From Escallonia rubra (lineage: Eukaryota > Streptophyta > Magnoliopsida > Escalloniales > Escalloniaceae): a stretch of DNA of 64,000 nt. The notes beneath the pieces were generated by a model that was not told the origin of the DNA, did no database searches, and saw nothing but the letters and a program-made list of their open reading frames with translations. The stretch is from contig JAVXUO010002909.1 of NCBI GenBank assembly GCA_033065855.1, forward strand, positions 248,001-312,000. Reading direction: 5' to 3'. Below are positions 43,301-55,206 of this stretch, one piece after another. The translations under genes and the position numbers were made by a program. The stretch's first letter is position 1. Every line of letters starts with the position of its first letter.

Positions 43301-45279
43301 CTTCTTGATAGCCTTGGACTGTGGAGCATAGTTGGTGTTGCTGGCTTGGAAAATGTGTAAACAAGTAGTTGCAAGTTGTTGACTCTTTGTAGGTTGAAAA
43401 CCTATGCGACTATAATCAGTTGGAAGACCCTACAATTGATAGAAAATGAAGGAAATATCATTCTAGACTTGTAGGAATCAAGGAAAACATGACTTGTCTT
43501 CCTTATACATGAGGTAAATCACAGGAGGGCAACATCAGTTCTTTTAACATTAACCAATACTAAGTCTCTTGGTGGAGATCCAGAGGGTGATTTTTGTTAT
43601 AAGGTGTCTACTTGTGTGTTGATAGGTGCAGCATGATGATTTCTGTAGTATGCTGTCTCTTTGTGTCCTCAGTTCTTTTCTTTGTCTTCTTTTTGGTTAG
43701 ATGCATACTAGATTGTCGACCCAGATGGACGTTGTAACCTTCAGGTCCTATTATGCATCATAGATATTATCTTTTTTGGTTGGTAGACAATTGTCAATTC
43801 AAGAAGGAAAGGAAAATAGGAGAGAGGAATGAAAATGCATTTCTAGTGGAAGAAGGCTGTGAGATTCAATGAACTAGCCATTTTTGTGTCTTCAGATGCA
43901 CAGAGAGCTGAAACTTGATGTGGTTTTGAGATGAAACTTGGTTTAGGTTTAGAAAATGTGGTTTTGAAGGGGGTACAAAATATTCTTGGTGGGAGAAGTC
44001 TTTATTGAGTATCATACACAATCCCTTATTTGAAAATGCATACAGTGAAGCTCATTGTGATACCTTATATTCATTTTTTGTCAAATATATTAATTGGTAC
44101 CAAAGTAACATCGCTTTGAGCAAATTATGAATTCTAGAAAAGCACAGTAGCCAAAAGAGTACAAAATAATTAACACAAGCACAATGTTAAAGAATTAATT
44201 AAGTTGCTCTCTCTTTGTTGACTTGAGCATTTACTTCATGGTTGAAAAGTAGCTGGCATGAGGACTGAAGTGCATTGCTTGTGAATACTTAGCACTGTAA
44301 TGTATGATTTGTTTAGCTTCACAAAGAAGGTAACAGCAGTGTAGTGTGTGTGTGGCCGCTCTTGTGTGTTTGTGCAGGCTTTTAATCGAGGCTTTTAGGG
44401 TTTCCAAGTGCCCAAGGAGAAACTGCATTACCCTTGCCCTTCTCATTTTTCTCATTCTCAAATACCCATTTTCTTTCATGTGTCCAGAAAGAGCCGAAAC
44501 CTTCTAAGTTAGATATTACAACAATGTTCAAATAACCGAGTGCACAACCAAAGAGCTTATACTGTCAGAGGTTACTGCGCCTTCTGTAATGATTATGTCA
44601 ATCTCTTTCTCTTGTCATATGGGAAGACAACGTGTTTGGCTTTATAACATCCCTAAAAAGAGACACAAGGAAAAGGAAGAAGTATTCTGTATTTGGTCTC
44701 AAAGTCATCATTTAGCACTAGAACTTGCTTTGCTCTTTTATGATATGTAAAAGAAGAATTGATTTGTAAACGAAAGATTCTGATGTTTACTAAATTCTAA
44801 AAATAAAAATAAAGACAAGATACAAGATTTACCTTTCTTTTTAGTATATTTTACCATTTTAAGGGTGGGGAGTCTTATTTTCCCCATCGACCTATTTGTT
44901 TTCTCAGCATTAAATAATCAAAAAAAAAATATTTTCTTTATCTCTATATCTATAAGAATGACAGATATAAGATATGTAGGTAAAATTACTAAATCATTGA
45001 AACTAATTGATCCAATTTTTAAAACTTTTTGTATAACTTTCTGACTTCTTAATTTCTCTGAATTACTGTATGGATCTACCCTATATCTCCCGCTTTCAAA
45101 CCAACCGATAAAAAACCTTAGTTGATATATTATGTACGAATAAATAATGTGTCAATTTTGAGTAGTCCCAACATAGGGTCTATTTTATGTTTATTAAAAA
45201 ATGCATTTTTGTTTCAAATTTATGAAATCGGATAAATCAAAAATAATTCATTAAAAATGAAAACATTTTTTTTAGTTCT
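40321..45279. other. Long intergenic region without recognised genes
   Basis: About 5 kb without a gene I can support. 41840-42150 is GC-richer with overlapping open frames on both strands (96 and 94 codons) and could be a first exon or untranslated leader, but nothing joins to it. 42560-42900 is C-rich with CCAAATT motifs. 43000-44900 is T-rich intron-like sequence. A transcribed non-coding gene is possible but unproven. Confidence 0.4.
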
Positions 45280-45680
45280 AGCCCTAGCTAGAGGGTAGAA
45301 CTGTCTAGTTACAAGAGTTCAATTCCGAGAGAGCATAAAATATACCAAAGCAGCCCTAAGGTAAAGAAAACTGAAAAAAAAGAATGAACCTTCAAATTCC
45401 TATTTGAACAAATTTTTATTTATGAATTTCCATTTTTCCTAAAAAATATTAGATTGAATTGACTCCTCCAATCTCGACGATTGAATATGAATAGGCTATT
45501 ATGAGTTCGAGCAAGCCGCTATGGTGAAATCGGTAGACACGCTGCTCTTAGGAAGCAGTGCTAGAGCATCTCGGTTCGAGTCCGAGTGGCGGCAGACCAG
45601 GTCATCTTCTAAAAGAGATACAATGGATCGTATAATGAATTCAATTCCCGATTTCTATGTCCTAATTAAGGGATCTCCGA
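45280..45680 (+). other. Nuclear insertion of chloroplast DNA (NUPT)
   Basis: Contains complete plastid trnL-UAG with its typical flanks: GAATAGGCTATTATGAGTTC upstream, and AGATACAATGGATCGTATAA with AATTCAATTCCCGATTTCTA downstream, as in the rpl32-trnL-ccsA region. The upstream boundary is uncertain and may lie several hundred bp further left; similarity seems to end near 45680. The surroundings are nuclear (a HESO1 gene lies 2 kb downstream). Confidence 0.8.
45515..45594 (+). tRNA. trnL-UAG: Plastid-derived tRNA-Leu (UAG)
   Basis: 80-nt class II tRNA with a long variable arm. The acceptor stem GCCGCTA pairs with TGGCGGC (one G-T wobble). The anticodon loop around CTCTTAGGA gives UAG, and the T arm GGTTCGAGTCC is intact. 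It matches the chloroplast gene, not a nuclear tRNA-Leu, and lacks an obvious nuclear terminator context, so expression from the nucleus is doubtful. Confidence 0.92.
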
Positions 45681-47507
45681 CCTTGGTCTAATCTGATTTT
45701 ACGCAAATCGCTCATGAGTGCAAGAAGTTGGATTAGTTATTAGACCTACCACTTAATAAATTGGTCGGTTTCGCAAGCTCCTGAAATTATTTTCTTTATG
45801 GAAGTTTGCTTGGTTTTTTATTTGTTTCAAGTATTATAACACCAGAATCAGTTAAAGTCGCTTTAAAATGATTCCATAGTTAACGCTCATGATATAGTTG
45901 TAAAGCTGATTCTGTCACTGTTCCCCCCCTTTAAGATATATGTCGTGGTTTTATGGCAGCTTCTCTTTCAGAAATCATCTAAGGACTCATGTCCTGCAAC
46001 ATTTGACATCCAGGAACCAGAAATATATTTTTCAAGGTAGGGACTCGCTGCTTCTGCCAGGATTTGCTATATTCTAAGATGATTGTTTTTATGTGCTCGA
46101 CTTAAAATGTTAACTTCGGCTATGCGCCTGTAGCAATTCGAGCGTACAGAGTGTTAAGGAAAGGACCACCTTGAACCTTAATCAGAACCTTATGACAAGC
46201 GAAATTTTACTCCCCACCGTACCTCCCCACGGATCCCGAGGAAAAAAAAGGAATCAATATAACTGGAATTGTAACTCAGCTTTGTTATGTAACGTCAATT
46301 GTTGACAGCGTGAACATTTTAATTGTCCTATATTCTTGTTAGCATGTCCTTCATCAACTGTAGAATATTAAAATTTTATACCATTAATGTACTACACAAT
46401 ATGTTACCAACTCGATTGTTATAATCTCTTTATTATTTCGTCACTCTAAACGTAAAACGGCATTTTCGGGAAAAATCCTCTATTTGGAGTACTTATCAGG
46501 GAAATTTATACTTCTTAATATATAGCAGCATTAATTTCAGTTAGTAAAAGAGTTCGAATGTGTTAACCGAGCTAGTTGCGTCTGATGCAGGAAATGATCT
46601 TACATGGGAATTAAGGCTCTTCCACAATTGCAATATGGTGGGCTTGGACTTTAGCTAGATATTTACAGTTGAGGAGTTCTGTTTACGGTTAGTAGAGAGA
46701 GTTTAATTGCTAATTTGGGGCTGTTCAGGGAGGGGTGAATATTGCCAGCAAATACTCTGCGTGGAAACTTCCCTACTTGGAAAGGGTTCCCTAAACGTCC
46801 AAGTTATTGAATTCATAAGGCTAAAACAAATGTATATTTGAAATGTGCTACTAAATAATACCTCTAAGCGAAGAAAGATATGGACAATCAGAGTAGAGAG
46901 AGTTTAATTGCTAATTTGGGGCTGTTCAGGAGAGTGGTGAACGTTGCGAGTAAATAATCTGCATTGAAACTTTCCTGCTTGGAAAAGGATTCCCTAAACG
47001 TCTAAGTTATTGAATTCATAAGGCTAAAACAAATGTTATTACAAATGCGCTACTAAATAATACCTCCCAAAGTAAAGAAAGATATGGACTGTCAGGAGTT
47101 TCTTATTGCGTCTGAAATGACCAAAATACCCTTACCTGCAAGAATCAGTAGAAGTCCCTAACTGAAAAAATCTTCACCAGTAGGCCACTTGAGTGTTTTA
47201 TTTATCTTCTCCATTTCCAGCGTTAGGCTCTAAGCTTTCAACTCCAAGGGTCTTAGTCATTGCTTTGAGCTCTTCATATTTGTCAAGGTTGGTAATCTGG
47301 TTCAATTATGTTTTAATTCAAGCCACTAATCTAGATACATTTCCTTGTTCATTCTCCATCCATGTATTGGTAAGTATCTATTGTAGGTAGGATTTATGGC
47401 TTCTACTATGTTTATCTTATTTCTGATTTATATGCAGAGTATCCGTCTTACACCCGAGTTCTTGATCTGCTCGACTGCCCTCTGGTGTCCATCTTAAAGT
47501 ACTAAAA
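45681..47507. other. Upstream region of HESO1
   Basis: AT-rich DNA preceding the HESO1 start codon, with no gene inside. It holds the ~201-bp tandem duplication at 46691-47094 and probably the HESO1 promoter and 5' untranslated region (about 47150-47507). Confidence 0.5.
46691..47094. repeat. 201-bp tandem duplication upstream of HESO1
   Basis: Two adjacent units (46691-46891 and 46892-47094) both start AGTAGAGAGAGTTTAATTGC and end near GAAAGATATGGAC. They share roughly 85-90 percent by eye, with several small indels. The array ends about 410 bp before the start codon. Confidence 0.9.
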
Positions 47508-50500
47508 ATGAATGCAAATAATTTATTGGAGTTTGCTCTCAGGGATATCCTCAATGTCATCAATCCTTCAAGGGATGATTGGTCAATCAGATTTCGAATC
47601 ATTGAAGAGCTTCGAGATGATATTCAATCAATTGAGAGTCTCAGAGGTAATGAAGCTATATTTTGGTGCTACCTGTTTCACGTTCTCACCGTAATTGGCA
47701 GGGTTTTGACCAATAGGACACTGAATAAACTTTCCTTATTTCTGCGGCGTCCTAGTGGACGCAAATTGTAATCTGTTTCTCTTTCTAAAGCATAATTTCA
47801 TGCTTCTTTTTCTAAAGCGTAATTACCGGAAAACCCGTGGAAGCTGGTGAAACTTCAGGCCCATCACCTAAGAGAAGAGAAGGAGAAGGATTCATTTGAA
47901 TGCACTGCAATATTAGAGCAGACTTAAATGTCTTGGGATCTCAAAATGGGATTAGTGTTCATCATCACTTGGCAATTTCTCTTGGTTATTTTTTTTTACA
48001 TTTTCTAAAGGATGAAAATAGTGCTTTTGAAAGTATGACAACAGGTTGAAATCTTCTACTGTTTCCACTTCTGAAAATTGAAAACAATGAATTTTACATG
48101 GTTTTCTTTATCAAAAATTCTAAAGCGGTATTCCATATAAATTGAGTGGAAGAATTGCGGAGGTGTTGTGAATACATTTGCAATGAAATAGTGTCTGTAA
48201 AAATGAAAATTGTTGGCTTTTAGAATGAAGTTTGAAATTTGTAAAACAAAGACAATTGTTTTCAAAATGGGAAGGCACTGCAAAGTGAAAAGAGCTATGT
48301 AAAGATAGCCCCAAGTTGTTTGGTATTTTGGTGAACTTTTCAGCGAAAGAGTGATTACATGACTTTGCTTAACTCTTTAGGGTTCCTCCCCCCCCCCCCC
48401 CCCCCCGGCTGTTCTTTAAGTCTTCTATAATTTCTTACTCATCAAAAGAAAGTTTTGCAGCCCAAGTGTTTTATTAATTTGGTTTCATGCTCAATTTCTG
48501 AGAGTTATCAGAGAGCCGCTATATGTATAAATGAATGATACTTGAAGTCTAAACTTCTTTGTTTCTGTTTAGTGCTGATATTGGTTTGGTGAGTATGGGT
48601 CTGATTGCCGCTTTTTTGTGGCAATAAGTTTGACATGCTACTTCTCTGCTAGTCTTGTTTATTCTCAAAACAATTTATTGGAGTCTTAGATGTAAGAGTT
48701 CAGCAGTTGCGAGACCGTTGTATGTAGGTTAAGATAGATTTTGAGATAGGGAGGTATTTCCACGGAGAACGAGGCAAATCATTGCTCTCAACTCAAAGCA
48801 TTCTTGTTTAGAATTTTAACATTGCTCAGAAGATACCAAGTGCATCTAATTCTGTTGCAATATCTTCTATCTGTCTTATAACTCTCGCATTGAGAATATA
48901 AATAAACATCATTGTCACCATCATATCTATGCTAATATGGTTGAAGTAGCTTAAAAATGTTGCTTTTTTGCCCAAGTGTGTCAGATAGTCGAAGAAGAAT
49001 GTCCTTTTCTTTTTAATAAGAAGGTATAATGGTAATGCATGTTGGTCATGTGTCCGAGGTTTCAGACACTGGAATACCAGTTCTTCTGAATCTGTGAATA
49101 ATCATGCATATCTAGGCTTCAGGCAGAGGCCAAGGAGCTTGTTGCAGTGGCTGGGGCAGCGCTGTACAGCAAATTATGTAACAGGGACACTGCTACGACA
49201 AGGACCGCTTTTGTCAGGGAATGGGGATCCCAGAATTGTACATGAAGATGCTATATAGATCCCTATCTTTCACAACCTCTCCAGTGCAGCTGTGTCTACG
49301 CACCTTAACAAAATGGATGGGTAATTGGACGCGTTATAAGAGATCCACCACTGAAAATAGCGGAGTGCTGTGCAATCTCCTAGATTTGGTGGTCAACCCG
49401 GCACTAAAGATGGCCCTTTAAAGTGCACTTCAGAACGCTTCAAAAGCCATCCGCAGATGCATTGGAGAGATAACAGACGTTAGAAAATGGTCAGCCAATT
49501 TATATGACACTGTTGCCATTACAGATAGCACTATACCTCTTCAATAGTAATAGTTATTTCAAGTCAGACACATATCTCTAAAATGCAAGCTTCTTTCGTC
49601 TTAAAGCAATCGGGAAGCAAAAGATGCATAAAAAGAGAGTTCCCAGTGGCATATCCGATGAGGATTGTTGTGAATATGTCATGTACCCTTGTCCAAGTGT
49701 CTAGCATCAATAAGCTACTTCATGCATTTTAAAATCCGTCGGAAATACTGGGCAGGAAAAAAGATCATCATTCATGCCTTTCAGCATGTCCCAAATCATA
49801 CTTCTAGACACTCATATTCTCCAATGAGATTCAAATTCAAGGAAGGTTACACAAACGGCCTTTGCTGTTGCACTTTTTTGCTTTATTTTTTTCTTTTGCG
49901 CTATTGTGGGGTTGTTGCATATAAACTGTCACATAATATTTTGTAGAGCGCAAAACTGCTTGGAATGGGTCGACCTATACAAGTACAGTCCCTGTTCTGC
50001 TATTTACATAGAACGGGCCACCATGCATTATAGGATAAGACTGATTTCTCCTTCCTTCGCTGTCCACCTCTTAGTTACCTCTTGAAAATGCTTTGTTTCG
50101 GACTAATAATGACTATTATAAACTTGAGTTGATCCCATGGCATTTATAAATTTGTTATGTCACTATTTCTATACACATTGGTGATAACTCTTGCTGCCAA
50201 AAGAAATTAATGTTAGCAACGTGAATTCATCAATAACGACTTAAATGGTGCAAACAGGTGCGACGGTTGAACCATATGGATCCTTTGTTTCTAATCTCTT
50301 CACAAGATGGGGAGACTTGGACATATCCATTGAGATAGCAAATGGTTCATATATCTCAATTCCTGGAAAAAAACAGAAGCAGAGTTTGCTAAGAGATGTA
50401 CAAAGAGCTTTGAGTAGAAATGGTAATCTGCTTTGCAATCATTTATAGGTGACCGCCTTCCAAAAGTTTCAGCATGTCATCAGTTTGTGTCATTGTGCCT

Positions 50501-53429
50501 CTGTGAGCATGGAAATGAGCAATTGCTTCTACTTCAGTTTGATCAAGTAATTCAAACCTTTTATTTTGCATCTGTACATGCTCATCTGAAGTTTTAATTG
50601 ACGATTTATTAATAAGAAGCAATTTGTTTAATAAGTAGTTTGATTTTTTGTTTTTCTTTTTGGATTAATTCTTGCATGTGTTTACTGTCGAAACGCCCCG
50701 CCATAATGGTTTCCAATTACCACTTTCTTTCTACTAAGCAATACATGAGAAGTATCATAAATCACACAGTGGCCCAACTACCACTGTTCTATGCTTTAAA
50801 ATATGTCTTTATCAACCAATAAACAGTTGCATACAGTTTGCGTATTCTTCAGATTTGCCTAAGTTTGAAATACTCAAGCTCCATAACTTGAAGCTTAAGA
50901 TAAATAATACTCCGCAATATCCTAGTCACCACTTCATGGGTAAATCATTTTCATTTTGGTAACTTCAAAATCGTCCCAAAGTTCATCACTATAGTTTAGC
51001 ATGCTATGTATTTTGAGCCCGACCTCTAAGACCCTAAGCTTTAAAGCAGATAGTCTTTAGCTTCAATTCTTCCCAGCTTATGTACCTGGTCCCTGTGCAA
51101 CTTAATCTCTCTCTCCACGTGCAACTCGGGGACTTCACGAGATTAAGTGGTAAGCTTGATATACATTGTTCGGCGCACTCTTCATCAACTTAAGATTTTT
51201 GAGCAGATTGTAGATCAACAGTTGCAAAGCTTGAACTTCATGACTAGCGTGCACAATCACACAAATGTTTCCCCGACGGTCCTCAGGGGGTTTATGCAGC
51301 CCCATTGCAATTGTTGGTTTTTCTTTGTCTGAGTGCTCCTTCCTATCTATAATGAGAACATTCATTTGCAGGTAGATGCCACAAGTTACTACTTGTTGCC
51401 AATGCAAGGGTGCCTGTTTTAAAGTTTCAAAGCAAATGGCTGAATCTCTCTTGTGACGTCTCGATCAATAATCTTATCGGTCAGATGAAATCTAAGATGT
51501 TGTTCTGGATCAATGAGATTGATGGACGCTTTCGTGACATGGTTTTACTGGCACGTCTGTTATCATAGCAATAATTGTTATCTTGTGGAAAATATGTTAC
51601 ATTTTGATGAATCAATTTATGCATGCAGGTCAAAGAATGGGCCAAGGCACATGATATCAATGATTCAACGTCTGGAACTTTAAATTCATACTCTCTCAGC
51701 TTCCTCATTATTTTCCATCTTCAGGTGATTTTATTTGTTTCCTCTGTTAGCCAGAGTGCGTGTGCTCGTGTTGGTTGTGTTCCTCTTTAGGTCTCCTACA
51801 GATGTGTTGTGTATAATGTACCTCCTGCAAGCCACATGTACGAGCTTATCTCAGTCTTTGTTTCATCTTTGTTTTTAATTTATGCCTTTCCAAATGTCGA
51901 TATACATTTTCTTGCAGACGTGTGTACCCGCAATTTTACCACCCCTCAAAGAAATATATCCTGGAAATATGATTCACGACCTTACAGGTAGTTACCTTCT
52001 TTTCTTTCAAAGCCCTTTTCATGCTGTAATCTTGTAGTTACATCTAAACCACATGGCACATTATTACTTGCGTAAATGATGGTCATCTAGCAGGGACCTC
52101 CTTGGTTTTCGGACAAAGTATCCAGGTAATGATTAGTGTGCCTTCTAGCTATATCTAATAGTGTGCTGGAAGAAGTTGAGGTTTCAAGAACCTGATACAA
52201 TATCCTGTTACTAGGTCGTAAAGTTAAGTGAAACTGGAATGTAGGCTAATATGATCTAACAGTTTAAAGAGTGACTGGAAGTGGTAGTATAGAGACTAGG
52301 AGTTGCTTGTTCAGGATGAGAAAACAGTGGATAAAGCCTAGCTTGGGAAATAGTGGTGGAAGTATATGCGCGGAAAGGATGGGGGCCCACCGCGGGGGTG
52401 GGGGGATGCTGAAGGAATTGCTAGAGAGGAAGGTGTCGTCTACAGAGGGGTTCGATTCGAATTCTAGTTTGGATGTCTTATGGCATGAAGTTGAAGAAAG
52501 CATATATGTCTCTTGCAGATTTTACTACAATTTGATGTAAGGTCTGGTTCTCGGCTGAGGTTTTGGCTCGATATGTAGTCTGAAAAGGACGAGTTTCTGT
52601 TCTTAGCTTGGCTAGGGAGAGAGAGCTTTTATTGTGTCTACCGTCCATTTTTAAAGGGGCTTGTCTTGAAATCTCGACTTGAACAGTTGAAGCAGGGATC
52701 ATCCAGAGTGGGTATTCTAGTTTTTTATGCTAGGAAATATGATCTAAAGTTGTCCAATGAATCTATGTTAGACCAAAGCTCAATTGATGTGATATATTCC
52801 CCTTGCAGGTGTGAGAGCTGTTGCAGAGAAACATATCGAAGAAGTATGTGCTGTGAACATTAACAGATTTAGAGCACAAAGGTCCAGAGTGATCAACCGG
52901 AGTTCTGTTTCTCAGCTGTTCCTTTCGTTTCTTGCGAAGGTTAGTATACTATTTATTGTTGTTTTCCATCATGGGTTTTAAAATGTGGGATTAAGCATTC
53001 GAGAGTTTTAGATCATGTTTTATGTTTTGTTCTATTTTTTAATTTGGCTTGTGTGGTTCCCTTAATATGCTGTACTCAAATGCATTTGCTTTATATAGTA
53101 TCTGCAACCCATATATGTTAGCTACATTTAATTCTATATATATCTTAAGAAACTTTGATGTCGACATTCTATTCATTGGTATGGTGAAGTGCACTTTCTA
53201 TAAAGTTAATTGGTCATCTTCTGCGACTGTTAATGGAGTGGGCACGGAAGTATGCTTTTTGACAGTAAATAGGTGAAGACAGAATCATACTTCAGTTTTC
53301 TGTATCTTTTGCAGTACTCTGACATTAGTTTGAGGGCCTCAGAGCAAGGGATTAGTCCTCATTCTGGACGGTGGGAAGATATAGAAGGCAACATGACATG
53401 GATGCCCAGAACTTATGCATTATTTGTAA

Positions 53430-53465
<36 letters not shown>

Positions 53466-54013
53466 GCATACACACACACACGCTCACACACACAGCACAT
53501 ACGCACTTTTCCACAACTATGAGACCATAAAATCTTGTGGAAAACCTAACTGCTGCTTAGGTTGAGGATCCTTTTGAGCAGCCAGTTAATACTGCAAGGA
53601 GTGTCAGCCGCAGTAAACTAACAAAGATATCAGAGACATTTCGGAGGACCCATAATATGCTTATCTCGGCGAATCAAACTCAGACTTCTATCATTGCGAC
53701 TCTAGTCAGGGAAGAAGTCTCACGATCTATGGCAAGAGCCCCACAAGTCAGTAACCCCAATGTACCCGTAGGTGATTCCTTCAGGACTCGTCCCCAGGTG
53801 AACAGAGTTGCGCACTCACCTGCCCAAGTGCAGCATCAGTTTCTAAACACGAGGACCGATAGGCATCCCAACTACGTGACAACAAATAGACCTTTGCCAG
53901 CAGCTCATGACACGAGGATCAATAGGCATCCCAACAACGTGACCCCGAGTAGACCTTTGCAGGCAGTTCACGGTCAAGGGCAGCACATATGGCGACCAAG
54001 ATCTGACAGCTAA
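47508..54013 (+). CDS. HESO1: HESO1, terminal uridylyltransferase of small RNAs
   Basis: Nucleotidyltransferase of the Cid1/poly(A)-polymerase superfamily. The Arabidopsis counterpart adds uridines to 3' ends of unmethylated miRNAs and siRNAs and to RISC cleavage products, marking them for decay. Exons: 47508-47646, 50258-50422, 51372-51550, 51629-51724, 51918-51987, 52809-52939, 53315-53425 and 53561-54013; 1344 nt, 447 aa. The catalytic core has GS (54-55) followed by Asp66 and Asp68 in WGDLDIS, and the third carboxylate is Asp130 in LSCDVS. The helical PAP-associated region includes VKEWAKAHDIND and RWEDIEGNMTWMPRTYALF, then VEDPFEQPVN. The tail is low-complexity and ends QHIWRPRSDS, like Arabidopsis HESO1, but is shorter (511 aa there, from memory). 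Intron 3 seems to start with GC (CTG/GCACGT). Introns 1 and 2 are long. Confidence 0.93.
49112..49550 (+). pseudogene. Unidentified gene fragment in HESO1 intron 1
   Basis: Coding-like sequence in the first intron of HESO1. One frame reads AEAKELVAVAGAALYSKLCN and on to TRTAFVREWG; a second frame from 49221 reads LDLVVNPALKMAL, then after one stop ALQNASKAIRRCIGEITDV and DTVAITDSTIPLQ. The frames overlap as if a frameshift and a stop had broken an older gene. It begins just after a TCTAG, like an acceptor site. I do not recognise the family. It is not part of HESO1, whose exon 1 joins exon 2 in frame without it. Confidence 0.4.
53428..53495. repeat. (CT)n(CA)n microsatellite in HESO1 intron 7
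   Basis: CT repeats followed by CA repeats start right after the donor site of intron 7, which is only 135 bp long. Length variation here could matter for splicing; this is inference. Confidence 0.85.
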
Positions 54014-55206
54014 AACATGATAAAGGAATTTTCTAGCTGAAGAGTGCTTACTGTACTTTCATTTCTTTTTTGGTGGTGATGTTCAGGGTGAAGTGCTACT
54101 TGCCATTTCAAAGTAGAACAAAAAGAAAAATGTCTGGGTGGGGGACATACAGTTAAGAGGGCTCGAGTTGCATTCCTCACATGCTTAAACCCAGGAGAGC
54201 TTTCATTTGAATATGTTAATTTTCTGTTGAACAGCCTGGTACATTGTGAGAAACGTTAATTATGCAGAAACCATGTTGTGATAATGGTTTGAAACATTTA
54301 TCCCGTAATTGAAATTATGGTACAGTTTTAAGTTATGCTTTCTTCTATAAGTTTAGTTGATGTTAGGAAGGAAAAAGAACTGACGCCTAATCAACCAATC
54401 TTGGGCTGAAGGGTCTCTAATACTTATGTTTACTTTCACTTAAAACTAAACTTCTTGAAGTTTTAAGCAATATCTCAAGGGTTAGAAGGTGAAAATGATT
54501 ACCGTATTCCTAGCGGCACTCCTTAACAACTAATAACACTCTTTGTACGACTACTGACCCGTTGCTCTAGATTCCTAATCAGATTTGACGAAGCTTTACA
54601 CCTTTACACTTGTTTATATATACGTACAGATCAAGCGCCATTATTCCACCGATTATTCATAAACGTGACCATCTGTGCTTTCAGAATTGTTAAGCTCATA
54701 CAGATTACTACTATATCAAAGTTTGGGCGCTTGATGATCAATTAACCTAACATGAACATGAACACGAACAAATATGCTAGCATTACTTGATTAATGACTA
54801 TCGAAATTCAGCACTTCCTAATAGATGAATTGGCAATGACAAAACTAAAAGAAGAGGAAAACTTTACAGTTTTGCCTGTACGTTTTTCCGGGTATATCAA
54901 TTGTTAAATGTGTACCAATTACAATGTTGTGCTAGTAACTAAAATTCACCAGCTGTAACATATCCAACTATACATTAATGGTACGTTATGCTACACAAGT
55001 TGAAAGAATGTCAAACTTCCCGCAAGCTTCCCTCTTCGGGTATGAAACTGCATACTTTAAAAGTTTTGAGAGGCATCATCTATAGTCCATCCAAAAAAAT
55101 CTGATATAATGGTGTAAGCCGTTGATGTAGTTCGAAGCTTACCGTGTTTTTCATTCTCCCTGCACAAGTAAAAAACAGATCCCACCTGGTTCCCCAATCT
55201 TTTAGC
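54014..55206. other. Convergent 3' region between HESO1 and PMT
   Basis: The two genes end towards each other, 1.19 kb apart. The interval should hold both 3' untranslated regions and polyadenylation signals. I see no further gene. Confidence 0.6.

Noticed and set aside
45515..45594. Functional nuclear tRNA-Leu gene
   Set aside because: The sequence and flanks are plastid, so it is annotated as transferred DNA.
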